Assembly (NCBI GenBank): GCA_027592275.1
Contig: JAQCKF010000012.1
Coordinates: forward strand, 1-64,000
Direction of reading: 5' to 3'
Length of the DNA: 64,000 nt
Source: Pseudomonadota bacterium
Lineage (GTDB): Bacteria; Pseudomonadota; Gammaproteobacteria; Pseudomonadales; Pseudohongiellaceae
Shown here in pieces: positions 55,600-64,000 of the stretch. The position numbers and the translations under genes were made by a program. The notes beneath the pieces were generated by a model that was not told the origin of the DNA, ran no database searches, and saw only the letters and a program-made list of their open reading frames with translations. Each line of letters opens with the position of its first letter. The first letter of the stretch is position 1.

Positions 55600-56940
55600 G
55601 TGGCAGCAGAACGCGGAGAATTTTCATCCAGATTTGGCTTTCTTATGGCCGCATCGGGTTCGGCAGTTGGTCTGGGCAATATTTGGGGCTTCCCTACAAA
55701 CACCGCGAGCAATGGCGGTGCAGCGTTTCTTTTCGCTTACCTCATCCTAGCCTTCGCTTTAGGCTATCCCGCGCTAATGGCAGAACTTATTATTGGCCGA
55801 CATACGCGCTCTAACGCCGTTGCCGCATTGAAATCCATATCGAGCGGCAAGAAGAGCCAGTTCCTAGCACTGGCTATTGGCTTCGTTGGCATAGTGACAG
55901 TGAGTTTGATTCTCAGCTTTTACGCTATTGTTAGCGGCTGGATGATGGCGTTCTTTTTAGATCCAATCTCAAGGCTGTTAGGTTTGACCAGCCTATCTGC
56001 ATGGCTCACAACTGATACAGAAATTCGCAATGCAGTCTTCGTTATTATCTTCATGGTACTGACTGTTCTTATCATTACTGCCGGCGTGAAGGATGGCATT
56101 GAAAAGTGGGCGTCAAGGCTAATGCCCGCGCTAGTCGGCATTCTTTTGTTACTAATTCTGTATGTCTTTACGCTACCCGGAGCGATGGATGGGCTGCGCG
56201 CCTACTTAGTGCCGGATTTCTCGCGCGTCACTGATCCGCAATTATTAGTTAATGCGATGGGACAGGCATTCTTCTCTCTCTCACTCGGTGTCGGCACTAT
56301 GTTGGTCTATGGCTCATATATTAGCAAAGATGAAAACCTGCCTGTTGTGGGCGTCCTCGTTGCGCTGTTAGATGTTGGAATTGCCGTGTTAGCGGGATTG
56401 TTAATATTACCGGCTATGTATGTGGCATTGGAGAGTGGCGTACAAATCTATGACGATGCCGGTGGACTAATTGCCGGCCCGGGTCTCATCGTTTCAGTGC
56501 TTCCCGCGTTGTTCAGTAATATGGGCCCTATAGGTTTGTTAGTTGCAGTGGCATTCTTTGCATTGATGACAATTGCCTCCCTCACTTCTTCCATATCGAT
56601 GCTGGAGGTGCCAGTTGCTTATAGTGTAGAGAATCGAGGAATTCCTCGGCCCAAGGCGGCCATGGTTGTCGGCGCTATTATCACCTCAATCTCCTTAGTT
56701 ATCGTGTTCAATTTTGATCCCCTATTTGACATGGTTGTGAGTTTCACCACTGAGCGAAGTCAGCCACTGCTAAGTCTTTTCATCTGCATTTTTGCCGCTT
56801 GGATATGGCGCAGGAATGAGATACTCGAGGAGATTCGCCAAGGTAGCTCAAAGGCGGAGCAGGGCATGTTCTGGAAAATCTGGCCCTTCTACGTCAAGTT
56901 TATTTGTCCTGTCGCTATCCTCGCTGTTTATTTCCAGTAG
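55600..56940 (+). CDS. Sodium-dependent transporter (NSS/SNF family)
   Basis: The 446-residue protein has about 11-12 helices. It starts RFGFLMAASGSAVGLGNIWGFPTNTASNGGAAF, which holds the first-helix Na+ and substrate sites of LeuT-type symporters, and has YAIVSGWMMAFFL in helix 3. Bacterial members import amino acids with sodium; the substrate is unknown. The start is a GTG at 55600. Typical NSS genes have the NIWRFP motif; here Arg is Gly (NIWGFP), a change at a residue used by LeuT in the extracellular gate. Confidence 0.9.
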   Translation: MAAERGEFSSRFGFLMAASGSAVGLGNIWGFPTNTASNGGAAFLFAYLILAFALGYPALMAELIIGRHTRSNAVAALKSISSGKKSQFLALAIGFVGIVTVSLILSFYAIVSGWMMAFFLDPISRLLGLTSLSAWLTTDTEIRNAVFVIIFMVLTVLIITAGVKDGIEKWASRLMPALVGILLLLILYVFTLPGAMDGLRAYLVPDFSRVTDPQLLVNAMGQAFFSLSLGVGTMLVYGSYISKDENLPVVGVLVALLDVGIAVLAGLLILPAMYVALESGVQIYDDAGGLIAGPGLIVSVLPALFSNMGPIGLLVAVAFFALMTIASLTSSISMLEVPVAYSVENRGIPRPKAAMVVGAIITSISLVIVFNFDPLFDMVVSFTTERSQPLLSLFICIFAAWIWRRNEILEEIRQGSSKAEQGMFWKIWPFYVKFICPVAILAVYFQ

Positions 56941-57016
56941 GCGTTCTTTTAGAACAGGCAGTATGCTAACGTAGCTTAAAAAGAGCCGTTAGCTCTATTG
57001 GCCTAGGAGAATAGCC

Positions 57017-57871
57017 ATGCTGAAAATTCCTACACCTTCGATCCAATCACCTCCTATAAATCTACCTAGCAGAAGACAATTCCTGCGACAGCTTTCACTG
57101 CTACCTGTGGGCTTGGGTATCGGTGTATTGCCCGTACTCTCAAATGCTGCTGATAACTCAGTTGCGAATAGCGTGAAGGCGTTAACCTTCGATGTTTTCG
57201 GAACGGTTGTAGACTGGCACGGATCTATTATTCGAGAAGGTCAATTACTTGCTGCGAATAAGGGCTACGATGTCGACTGGGCAAAATTCGCAGTGAGTTG
57301 GCGTGCTGGTTATGGGCCGGCTATGAATAAAGTACGTAACGGCGAAATGCCATGGACGAAGATCGACGATCTACACCGTATGATTCTTGATGACCTTGTC
57401 GAAGAATACAATTTGACTGGAATGAGTGAGGCAGAACTTGTTCATTTCAATGAGGCATGGCATCGGCTTTCCCCCTGGCCTGATACGGTATCGGGATTGA
57501 ACAAATTGAAGAGCAAGTATGTGATCACGACGCTTTCCAATGGGAATGTCTCCTTGCTTGCACACATGGCAAAGAATGGTGGACTGCCATGGGACGCGAT
57601 TCTCTCAGCGGAGCTGTCTGGACACTATAAGCCTGACCCAGAGGCCTATCTGAAGGCCGCCGACCTGCTTAGCCTGAAGCCCGAGCAAGTGATGATGGTT
57701 GCGACTCATCCTGGAGATTTGCGTGCGGCGGCACGCACGGGCTTTAAGACGGCCTACGTAATTCGTCCTTTAGAGCGTGGCCCAGGGCGGCCGGTAAACA
57801 GAAATCCAGATGGTGAATTCGATTATACGGCAGAAGACTTCAATGATTTGGCACGGCAACTAGGAGCTTGA
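57017..57871 (+). CDS. Haloacid dehalogenase, type II, with Tat signal
   Basis: This 284-residue protein has the HAD type II pattern: nucleophile Asp in ALTFDVFGTVVDW (residues about 55-67), TTLSNGNVSLL, LSGHYKPDPEAYLKAAD (Lys of motif III), and VATHPGDLRAA. L-2-haloacid dehalogenases hydrolyse alpha-halo acids; others in this class act on glycolate or phosphates. The first 45 residues contain SRRQFLRQLSLLPVGLGIGVLPVLSNA, a twin-arginine (SRRxFL) signal ending in a cleavage site, so it is likely exported folded. It overlaps the DUF2164 gene by 1 nt. Confidence 0.88.
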   Translation: MLKIPTPSIQSPPINLPSRRQFLRQLSLLPVGLGIGVLPVLSNAADNSVANSVKALTFDVFGTVVDWHGSIIREGQLLAANKGYDVDWAKFAVSWRAGYGPAMNKVRNGEMPWTKIDDLHRMILDDLVEEYNLTGMSEAELVHFNEAWHRLSPWPDTVSGLNKLKSKYVITTLSNGNVSLLAHMAKNGGLPWDAILSAELSGHYKPDPEAYLKAADLLSLKPEQVMMVATHPGDLRAAARTGFKTAYVIRPLERGPGRPVNRNPDGEFDYTAEDFNDLARQLGA

Positions 57872-58131
57872 TGTTGGCGGAAATTAAACTTGATAACTCC
57901 GTTAAGGTCGAAGTCGTGGCGAAGTTACAAAAATATTTTCAAGACGAATTACAGCAAGAGATAGGAAGCTTCGACGCTGAGTTTCTGATGGACTTCTTCT
58001 CTAAGGAAGTAGGCGGGTTTTACTACAATCAGGGATTAGCTGATGCTCTCAAAAGCTTTGAGAGCAAGATGGAAGGCGTGGGGGAAATGATTTACGAGTT
58101 GGAGAAGGAAACAGGTAAGAGCTCTTCTTAG
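57871..58131 (+). CDS. DUF2164 family protein
   Basis: This 86-residue protein matches DUF2164 (small proteins of unknown function): YFQDELQQEIGSFDAEFLMDFFSKEVGGFYYNQGLADA is the diagnostic block. The ATG at 57871 shares its A with the TGA of the dehalogenase gene. The 3' end overlaps the convergent histidine-kinase gene by 4 bp. No function is known. Confidence 0.92.
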   Translation: MLAEIKLDNSVKVEVVAKLQKYFQDELQQEIGSFDAEFLMDFFSKEVGGFYYNQGLADALKSFESKMEGVGEMIYELEKETGKSSS

Positions 58132-60086
58132 TCTTTAATCACTCGAAGAGGTAACCGAATATAGAATCGGCTACCCGCATTCTTTTGTGATTCGAAAGTA
58201 ATTTCACCACCAAGCTTCTCTACCATGCGTTTGACTATTACTAATCCGAGCCCGGTGCCTTGGGGGTCTTTCTCGGAAACTTCATTTTCGCGAGAGAATT
58301 CACTGAACAGTATTTGCTGAAATTCCTCGCTCATGCCGCGACCGGTGTCTTCAATAGAAATTTCAATGCCTAGTCTGCGTTGAAAATAGATCGCCTTGTA
58401 CGCGAGTAAGATGCCGCCTTTCTCTGTGAACTTGATCGCGTTGGTGATGATATTAATTAATATATGTTGCAGGCGTGACTTATCCGTTTGTACTAATAAA
58501 TTTGCCGACGCGAATTCAGTTTCTAGCTGAAGCCCTTTTTCCATAATGGAGGGCGACATTGTGTTTTTAATATCGCCGAGGAATTGTGACATTTCTACTA
58601 ACTCGAATTCGGCTTCGAAACTATCGGATTCAAGCTCGGCCATTTCTAACAGGTCATTTATCAGGTTGTGCAGATGATTGCTTTGCGTTATGACGGTCGC
58701 CATATGTTGTCTTGTAGGATCATCGAGTGTATCCGAATGTGCTGCCATTAGCCGTTTTGAGTTGGCGAGAATTAGGTGGACTGGAGTTAGGAATTCTCTA
58801 GACACATTCTTTAGAAAGTTTCCCTTGGCTTTTGTCTCCATGCGAGCCTCTATAAGTTCATCACTCTTAGTACGCACAAACTCAGCCACCGCCATCAATA
58901 AAAACACGACAGCAGCAATGGCAAACGCCTCACCAATTATTGACGATGATGCAGACCTTTCAATGATCTCGAATTTGTAAATTAGCAGCGAGCTATAGGC
59001 TAATATGATTAACACCCATGATGTAACTAGGTAGATTGCGGCCTTCGAGCCTTGAATCGCAGTGATCGATGCCATGACAAGCACGACGAGAGCGGCTAAT
59101 AGGCCTATCACCATTAAGGGAATTACATTGTCACTACTAATCTGATCAAAGGGGATTATCAGGTAGTACAAACAAAAAGGAATCATGGAGTAGGTAAGAA
59201 ATCGGAGCATTATGTTGACTGAGTCTCGATATCGATTCTCAAATTGTAGTGCTCGCCCGGTTAAGCAGAGGCTGGCAATCATGCCGGTTGCTGAAATCAG
59301 GGAAATTCTAGTATTCGCACCAATACTCTCAGGCCAGAACCATATCCTGCCGATTCCCGTCTGCGTTAGCATAAAGATGGCGCCAGCTCCAAAGAACAAG
59401 GCGATGCCAAAGAAAAGCGAGTCTCTTGTGTAGCTAAAAAGAATCACTGTGATGCCAAAGCAGAATAAGAACATCACTAACAATGCGCCATTAAATACAA
59501 GAATGCTCTGCTGGCTTTCTGCTAATAGAGAAACCGTGGTTAGAGTTAAGGGGATCTCTACACCTACTGAAGAGACAGCTCGAAAAATAATTTTACTGTA
59601 TTGACCTTCCTCGGCAATCTCGAATGGTACTACGGGAAATCGGTAGGGGTAGTCGAGCTGTGATAACGGGATCGTATCTCCAACAAGTGAAGTGCGGATT
59701 ACCGTGTCACCATCAACGAAATAAAACTCCACCCGATCCATTACAACCGTGTCCAGTGCAAGTACTAGATCTTCGTTCAGCATTTTTTCGCCGCTGAGGA
59801 CTATGTAGAACCAATGTGCAGACTTGCTCATTCCCATTGTGGGAATAGTTTGGGTAGATCGTTGCCATTGAATGGTATCAGAGGTCATCTGCTCAATAGT
59901 GTAGGTGCGCTGAGGGTCTTCAAAGTAATCTAGATAGGGGCCCAAATTCACCGGCAGCTGATTCTGTGTGATATTGAGCTCAGCAGCAGAGACAAAGGAG
60001 ACGGGCAGCAATAGCAGCGTTAGCACTAAGACTAAGTTAGTCAGATAGGCTCGAATCACTGCAAATTTTTGAGATTGATAATTCAA
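58128..60086 (-). CDS. 7TMR-DISM sensor kinase with Arg at the H-box histidine
   Basis: The 652-residue protein has a signal peptide, a periplasmic 7TMR-DISMED2-like domain (residues 40-180), seven membrane helices (about 195-400), and HisKA and HATPase_c domains. The H-box reads FLKNVSREFLTPVHLIL: Arg430 (codon AGA) stands where SHExRTP kinases have the phosphorylated His. The ATP-binding side is intact: N-box ILINIITNAIKFTEKGG, G1 DTGRGM, F box FSEFSRENEVS and G2 GTGLGLVIVKRM. There is no receiver domain or adjacent regulator gene. It is likely a degenerate kinase that binds ATP without autophosphorylating, or that senses and modulates another kinase. Confidence 0.85.
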   Translation of the reverse strand: MNYQSQKFAVIRAYLTNLVLVLTLLLLPVSFVSAAELNITQNQLPVNLGPYLDYFEDPQRTYTIEQMTSDTIQWQRSTQTIPTMGMSKSAHWFYIVLSGEKMLNEDLVLALDTVVMDRVEFYFVDGDTVIRTSLVGDTIPLSQLDYPYRFPVVPFEIAEEGQYSKIIFRAVSSVGVEIPLTLTTVSLLAESQQSILVFNGALLVMFLFCFGITVILFSYTRDSLFFGIALFFGAGAIFMLTQTGIGRIWFWPESIGANTRISLISATGMIASLCLTGRALQFENRYRDSVNIMLRFLTYSMIPFCLYYLIIPFDQISSDNVIPLMVIGLLAALVVLVMASITAIQGSKAAIYLVTSWVLIILAYSSLLIYKFEIIERSASSSIIGEAFAIAAVVFLLMAVAEFVRTKSDELIEARMETKAKGNFLKNVSREFLTPVHLILANSKRLMAAHSDTLDDPTRQHMATVITQSNHLHNLINDLLEMAELESDSFEAEFELVEMSQFLGDIKNTMSPSIMEKGLQLETEFASANLLVQTDKSRLQHILINIITNAIKFTEKGGILLAYKAIYFQRRLGIEISIEDTGRGMSEEFQQILFSEFSRENEVSEKDPQGTGLGLVIVKRMVEKLGGEITFESQKNAGSRFYIRLPLRVIKD

Positions 60087-60273
60087 GAAAGTACTCGATG
60101 TCTCTACAAGCGTCTATGCGCATATTTGGCAGGCATTATATGCCAAGGCGACCAGTAAGGGGGCAAGAACTGGATGTTATAGGGCAGATTTCGGCGGTTG
60201 TTGACTAATATTTAGAAGCATGTGAAATTTTCTACTCATTTGCTAGATTACCCCGGAACTAGGAGGGGTTTTC

Positions 60274-60741
60274 ATGAGATTACTTTCAACATTTCAACCA
60301 TGCTTCTTTCTGGCTTTTGGTGCAACACTCTTAACATCATGCTCTAAATCACAGGAGACCTCGCCGCGTCGATTCTGGATCAGGCTCTGCATCAGCTATC
60401 TCCTGAGCAGGTTCCTTCTGCAGACGGAATGGTCGATTTCGAATATCAGGCATTGATGGACGCAGGTATAGCGTTGGATACAGTGCCGCCACGTTATCGA
60501 AGCACGTATTTCTCACATATTATGGGTGGCTATTCGGCAGGGTATTATTCCTATATTTGGAGTGAGGTTCTAGATGCTGATAGCGTCGAATGGTTTAAGG
60601 AGAACGGTGGTCTGCTTAGAGAGAACGGTGATCATTTTAGACAGACACTGCTTTCGCGAGGAGGCTATGTCTCTTTTTCGAACTTTTCGAGGAAGAGATG
60701 CCAATATCGGGCCTCTATTAGAGCGTAGAGGCTTGAACTAG
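60274..60741 (+). pseudogene. M3-family metallopeptidase (Dcp-like) remnant
   Basis: Positions 60274-60360 encode a lipoprotein signal (MRLLSTFQPCFFLAFGATLL...SCSKSQET). From about 60361 the sequence is the C-terminal end of an M3 peptidase in a different frame: SILDQALHQLSPEQVPSADG, then PPRYRSTYFSHIMGGYSAGYYSYIWSEVLDAD. A second shift occurs near 60670, after which the end (FRGRDANIGPLLERRGLN) follows in a third frame to TAG at 60739-60741. The intervening 500-600 codons, including the HEFGH zinc site, are gone. This is a deletion plus frameshift remnant of an exported Dcp-like oligopeptidase. Confidence 0.85.
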
Positions 60742-60745
60742 CTCC

Positions 60746-61795
60746 TTAGGCAGCCCGGTACTTGCCGGCATTGGGTTTAGCCCCGCTCAGATGCAGCAAC
60801 AGTAGACTGAGCTCAATCCAGGGGTTCGCTTTGGAAAGCCCCTTGATGCTTTGATCGATCAGACGGCTATGGTCCAAGAGTTTCCAAACACCCTGGGTAT
60901 CGAGTCGAGCTAATGCTGCAGCCACTGCCTGCTTGCGGTTGTACCAAACCCGCGCTGATTGAATGATAGCGTTGACACCTTGCCCTTCACGTTTCTTTTC
61001 TAGCATAGGCAGCAACGTTCTCAATTCGCGACAAATTGCATTCAAAATAATGAGGGGAAAAATGCCTTCGTTCTTTAGCCCAGTCAGCATCTTCTGCGCT
61101 CGGCTTACATCGCCGAGTAAGGCAGCGTCTATTAATTGATAGGCGTTGTAGCGAGAACTATCTGCGACCACTTGCATAACCGTTTTGGCGTCCAGGCGCA
61201 CAGTGTTTTCACCCGTATCTGAAGAAAGAAGTTTTAGCTTCTCGATTTCCTGCATGGCGGCTAGTAAGTTCCCCTCAACCTTATCGACGAGCAAATGGAC
61301 CGCCTCTGTGTCTGCTTGAATCCCTTCGCGCCGAAGTCTTTGCTCTAGCCAGGCAGAGAGCTCCTCTGTTTTGATTGGCCAAATCTGTACGAAAGCACCA
61401 TGTTTCTCGATTTCAGTAAACCACTTGGTTTTAAGTGTGGCTGCGTCTAATTTCGGTCCGCTTAACAAGATGAGGTAGTCGGGATTGAGTTCGCTAAGAT
61501 AGTGTTGAATCGCCTTCTTGCCGGCGTCCTCCCATTTTACAGTCGAAAGTCGTAGCTCTATAATTTTTTTCTCTGCAAACAAAGAAAGATTTCCGGTCGA
61601 CTGCAAAAACTGACCCCAGTCGAAGCTCTTATCGACATTGAGGATTTCTCTCTCACTATATCCATTCTCTTTATACTGAGTTCGAATTAGATCTGCAGCC
61701 TCTTGCATCAGCAAAGGCTCATCGCCGCTCAGCCAGTACAAAGGTAGGATGTTGCTACTGAGGGTTCGGGAAAGGTGTTCTGGCTTAATTTTCAT
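60746..61795 (-). CDS. holA: DNA polymerase III subunit delta
   Basis: HolA is the clamp-opening subunit of the replicative clamp loader. The 349-residue protein matches the family: LYWLSGDEPLLMQEAADLIR near the N-terminus, the DYLILLSGPKLD block, and the helical C-terminal collar with LAAMQEIEKLKLLS and NPWIELSLLLLHL. It follows lptE by 14 bp in the minus-strand leuS-lptE-holA order of gammaproteobacteria. The C-terminus is about the usual length. Confidence 0.94.
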   Translation of the reverse strand: MKIKPEHLSRTLSSNILPLYWLSGDEPLLMQEAADLIRTQYKENGYSEREILNVDKSFDWGQFLQSTGNLSLFAEKKIIELRLSTVKWEDAGKKAIQHYLSELNPDYLILLSGPKLDAATLKTKWFTEIEKHGAFVQIWPIKTEELSAWLEQRLRREGIQADTEAVHLLVDKVEGNLLAAMQEIEKLKLLSSDTGENTVRLDAKTVMQVVADSSRYNAYQLIDAALLGDVSRAQKMLTGLKNEGIFPLIILNAICRELRTLLPMLEKKREGQGVNAIIQSARVWYNRKQAVAAALARLDTQGVWKLLDHSRLIDQSIKGLSKANPWIELSLLLLHLSGAKPNAGKYRAA

Positions 61796-61809
61796 AGTAA
61801 CCAGGTATT

Positions 61810-62325
61810 CTAAATGGGATTGATGGCAGCTAAGCGCCGCATCATCTGGTTTATCAGTTCTCGGCGCATCTCCGCAGAAATGATCTCCGCCTCTTCTTGA
61901 TTGCCGCTGATGTTCTCGACATCTTGAAAATAGGTTCTCTCTACAAATAGCGTTTCAGGCTCTAACAGGGTCTGCTCACCTAGCAATAACGCCATGTCCG
62001 CCGATAGGCGTAACTCGATCTGCGCAGCCCTGGCACGGGGATTTATGGTTACCGGTCTGGAGACAAGCGACTCATTCGCAATTCCTAGCAGAGTTACATT
62101 TGGATCGGCCTCATCTAGATTTACCAGAGTGACATTCACGTCGGCACCATCGAGGCTGCGACGCAGTAGCCGAGCTAGGTCGCTATTGGGTTGCTCGCTA
62201 TAAAATTGCAGTTCACTAAAGTTGACAGAGAGTACATCGTTTCCACGCAGGCTAAATCCGCAGCTGCTGAGTACCAGCAATAGCGTGGAAAGGACAAGTG
62301 TTCTGAGAGCGAAGCCTTGGCTCAT
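61810..62325 (-). CDS. lptE: LPS-assembly lipoprotein LptE
   Basis: LptE is the outer-membrane lipoprotein that plugs the LptD barrel and helps place lipopolysaccharide. The 171-residue protein has a signal ending in lipobox LSSC (residue about 22), followed by GFSLRGN, and the family pattern of a compact alpha/beta domain with LQFYSEQPNSDLARLLRRSL and ILLLGEQTLLEPETLFV-like segments (LLLGEQTLLEPETLFVERTYF). It lies 14 bp downstream of leuS and upstream of holA. Confidence 0.9.
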   Translation of the reverse strand: MSQGFALRTLVLSTLLLVLSSCGFSLRGNDVLSVNFSELQFYSEQPNSDLARLLRRSLDGADVNVTLVNLDEADPNVTLLGIANESLVSRPVTINPRARAAQIELRLSADMALLLGEQTLLEPETLFVERTYFQDVENISGNQEEAEIISAEMRRELINQMMRRLAAINPI

Positions 62326-62339
62326 GATTTTCCCAGTAT

Positions 62340-64000
62340 TCAGTTTGCTACGATATTGACCAAACGGCCGGGGACAACGATGACTTTGAGGATAGTGCTG
62401 TCGGCGACAAATCGTTTGACAGCCTCATTGCCTAGCGCCAATTTCTCTAGCTCTTCTTTGCTAATATCTTTCGCTACTTCCACCTTGTCGCGTAATTTTC
62501 CATTTACCTGCAGCACAACAGTGATTGAACTCTCGGTTAATGCCGATTTATCCACGATGGGCCAAGAAGCATTCATTACCGTGCCTTCATGGCCTAGGTG
62601 CTGCCATAGCGCATGGCAGAAATGCGGCACGATTGGCGCCAGCATTAGGATCGCTGTCTCCAAAGACTCTTGTATGACCTTTTGATCATTCTCGCCATCG
62701 TGGGAGTCAGTAAAACGAGTAACCGTGTTTAACAGTTCCATAGTAGCGGCGATGGCGGTATTGAACGTGTGCCGCCTACCGTAGTCGTCTGTTACTTTCT
62801 GTAAGGTCTGATGGGTTTTCCGGCGAAGCTTGATCTGTTCTTCGTTTAGCTTAAGGCTGGAAAAATCTTCCAGTGGTATTGGCTTATGATTCGCAACAAT
62901 CTTCCAAAGTCTCTTTAGAAAGCGAAAGCTGCCTTCTACGCCGCTGTCTGACCATTCTAGCGACTGGTCGGGAGGCGATGCAAACATGGTGAACATGCGC
63001 ACAGTGTCCGCTCCGTACTTCTCGATCAATGGCAGTGGGTCGACCGTGTTGCCCTTTGACTTCGACATTTTACTGCCGTCTTTTAGCACCATGCCTTGAG
63101 TGAGTAGATGCTTAAATGGTTCGTCAGAATTCACGAGTCCTTCGTTACGCATAAGCTTATGAAAAAAGCGCGCGTACAACAGATGCAAGATGGCATGCTC
63201 GATACCGCCGATGTATTGATCAACCGGAAGCCAGTAGTCTGCACGCTCGTCTAGCATGCTTTTATCTTGATCGCGGCTGGCGTAACGCGCGTAATACCAG
63301 GACGACTCCATGAACGTATCGAAGGAGTCAGTCTCTCGCTTCGCCTTCGACTTGCACTGAGGGCAATCCACTTCTACGAAGTCCTTTAGCTTGCCTAAAG
63401 GCGAGCCGCTTGCGTCTATCTCCACATCTACAGGCAGAATGACCGGCAGGTCTTCATCGGGTACCGCTACAGAGCCGCACTTCTCACAGTTGATTATGGG
63501 AATAGGGGCGCCCCAATAGCGCTGACGGGATACGCCCCAGTCACGCAGGCGGAAGTTGATCTTCTTATGGCCTTGCTTACGTTCACTGAGGAGGCTCTCT
63601 ATAGCCGCGAATGCTGCCTCGAAATCTAGGCCGTCAAAATCCCCTGAATTTATGAGTGTTCCTTTCGCAGTGAAGGCTTCGACTTCTAGATCACAGCTTT
63701 GCTCACTGTTGCTTGGCTGGATTACCTGTCGAATAGGAAGTTGATATTTCTTTGCGAATTCCCAATCACGCTGATCGTGTGCGGGTACCGCCATTACGGC
63801 ACCAGATCCGTAGCTCATGAGCACAAAGTTGGCTAGAAAGATTGGCAACTCTTCGCCGCTAATAGGATGAATTGCCTTTAGGCCGGTATCTATTCCGGTC
63901 TTCTCCATGGTCGCCATCTCTGCCTCGGCGACTTTGACATTGCCCTGCTGCTCAATGTATTGGGCTAACTCTGGATTTGATTCAGCAGCCTTGCTCGCTA
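62340..64000 (-). CDS. leuS: Leucyl-tRNA synthetase, C-terminal portion (5' end outside)
   Basis: This class I synthetase charges tRNA-Leu. The window holds the last 553 codons: part of the editing domain (YGSGAVMAVPAHDQRDWEF), the catalytic part with KMSKSKGNTVDPLPLIEKYGADTVRMF (KMSKS loop), WYYARYASRDQD and the anticodon-binding C-terminus with VVLQVNGKLRDKVEVAKDIS. The frame is open to the window edge (codons extend beyond an internal Met at 63917), so the start and the HIGH motif are outside. It leads the leuS-lptE-holA transcription unit. It charges the tRNA-Leu(UAG) encoded at 16821. Confidence 0.96.
   Translation of the reverse strand, partial: ASKAAESNPELAQYIEQQGNVKVAEAEMATMEKTGIDTGLKAIHPISGEELPIFLANFVLMSYGSGAVMAVPAHDQRDWEFAKKYQLPIRQVIQPSNSEQSCDLEVEAFTAKGTLINSGDFDGLDFEAAFAAIESLLSERKQGHKKINFRLRDWGVSRQRYWGAPIPIINCEKCGSVAVPDEDLPVILPVDVEIDASGSPLGKLKDFVEVDCPQCKSKAKRETDSFDTFMESSWYYARYASRDQDKSMLDERADYWLPVDQYIGGIEHAILHLLYARFFHKLMRNEGLVNSDEPFKHLLTQGMVLKDGSKMSKSKGNTVDPLPLIEKYGADTVRMFTMFASPPDQSLEWSDSGVEGSFRFLKRLWKIVANHKPIPLEDFSSLKLNEEQIKLRRKTHQTLQKVTDDYGRRHTFNTAIAATMELLNTVTRFTDSHDGENDQKVIQESLETAILMLAPIVPHFCHALWQHLGHEGTVMNASWPIVDKSALTESSITVVLQVNGKLRDKVEVAKDISKEELEKLALGNEAVKRFVADSTILKVIVVPGRLVNIVAN

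Noticed and set aside
56965-56993. Hairpin GCTAACG/CGTTAGC downstream of the NSS transporter gene
   Set aside because: It has a 15-nt loop and no uridine run, so a terminator call is not supported.

Overview
The window is a 64 kb stretch of a gammaproteobacterial chromosome. The evidence is the gene content and order: the nadD-rsfS-rlmH-mrdA-rodA-rlpA-dacA-ybeD-lipB-lipA run, the leuS-lptE-holA run, a homodimeric-type aceE with a two-lipoyl-domain aceF, fabY, greB, yajQ, ampG and fxsA. No 16S rRNA gene is present. A free-living, probably aquatic, oligotrophic gammaproteobacterium is plausible but is inference only. Most of the DNA is ordinary core chromosome with tightly packed genes. There is no prophage, CRISPR array or large island.

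Layout. 1-1432: the right part of an IS3-family insertion sequence that has cut off the 5' end of ampE. 1433-6138: the aceE-aceF operon, preceded by a cluster of TTGTAGT-type inverted repeats. 6165-8621: a BtuCD/FecCD-type uptake permease and ATPase (minus strand), then yajQ. 8666-14001: ampG, an alkyltransferase-like repair gene, fxsA, groES-groEL under a sigma-32-type promoter, a roughly 145-bp palindrome, a bidirectional terminator, and Fe-type sodB. 14219-19810: a urate-oxidase-N-like membrane protein, a coiled-coil membrane protein, two crotonases, tRNA-Leu(UAG) with its promoter, an acyltransferase fragment, and a VWA/J-domain gene pair. 19885-29075: class I fumarase preceded by a possible 32-codon membrane peptide, an aminotransferase, fabY, a secreted metallo-beta-lactamase-fold protein, a VanY-like peptidase, an HPF/RaiA-type protein, DUF1244, a GlxA-type regulator and greB. 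29080-36517: dinB, serC, serA, an MBL hydrolase, a GIY-YIG protein, DUF523 and DUF1722 separated by one in-frame UGA, and nhaC.

36707-47360: a helically phased 21-bp repeat upstream of proA, then proA-nadD-rsfS-rlmH and the elongasome and cell-wall genes mrdA-rodA-rlpA-dacA, followed by lipoate synthesis (ybeD-lipB-lipA) with an 80-bp tandem duplication across the lipB/lipA junction. Lipoyl transfer by LipB and sulfur insertion by LipA would activate the two lipoyl domains of the AceF encoded at the other end of the window. 47451-64000: a membrane protein, a sterol-desaturase-family hydroxylase, an M1 metallopeptidase overlapping a DUF6702 gene, a YegD-like Hsp70, an exported cyclophilin, an NSS transporter, a Tat-type haloacid dehalogenase, a hybrid membrane sensor whose H-box histidine is arginine, a wrecked M3-peptidase gene, then holA, lptE and leuS (partial).

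No large undescribed system is evident. The observations most worth following are the phased palindromic repeat before proA, the sensor kinase without its phospho-acceptor histidine, the lipB/lipA duplication, the UGA-split DUF523-DUF1722 gene, and the long palindrome that begins at the groEL stop codon. Decay by deletion and insertion is also visible: ampE, the M3 peptidase and the acyltransferase-3 gene are all broken.
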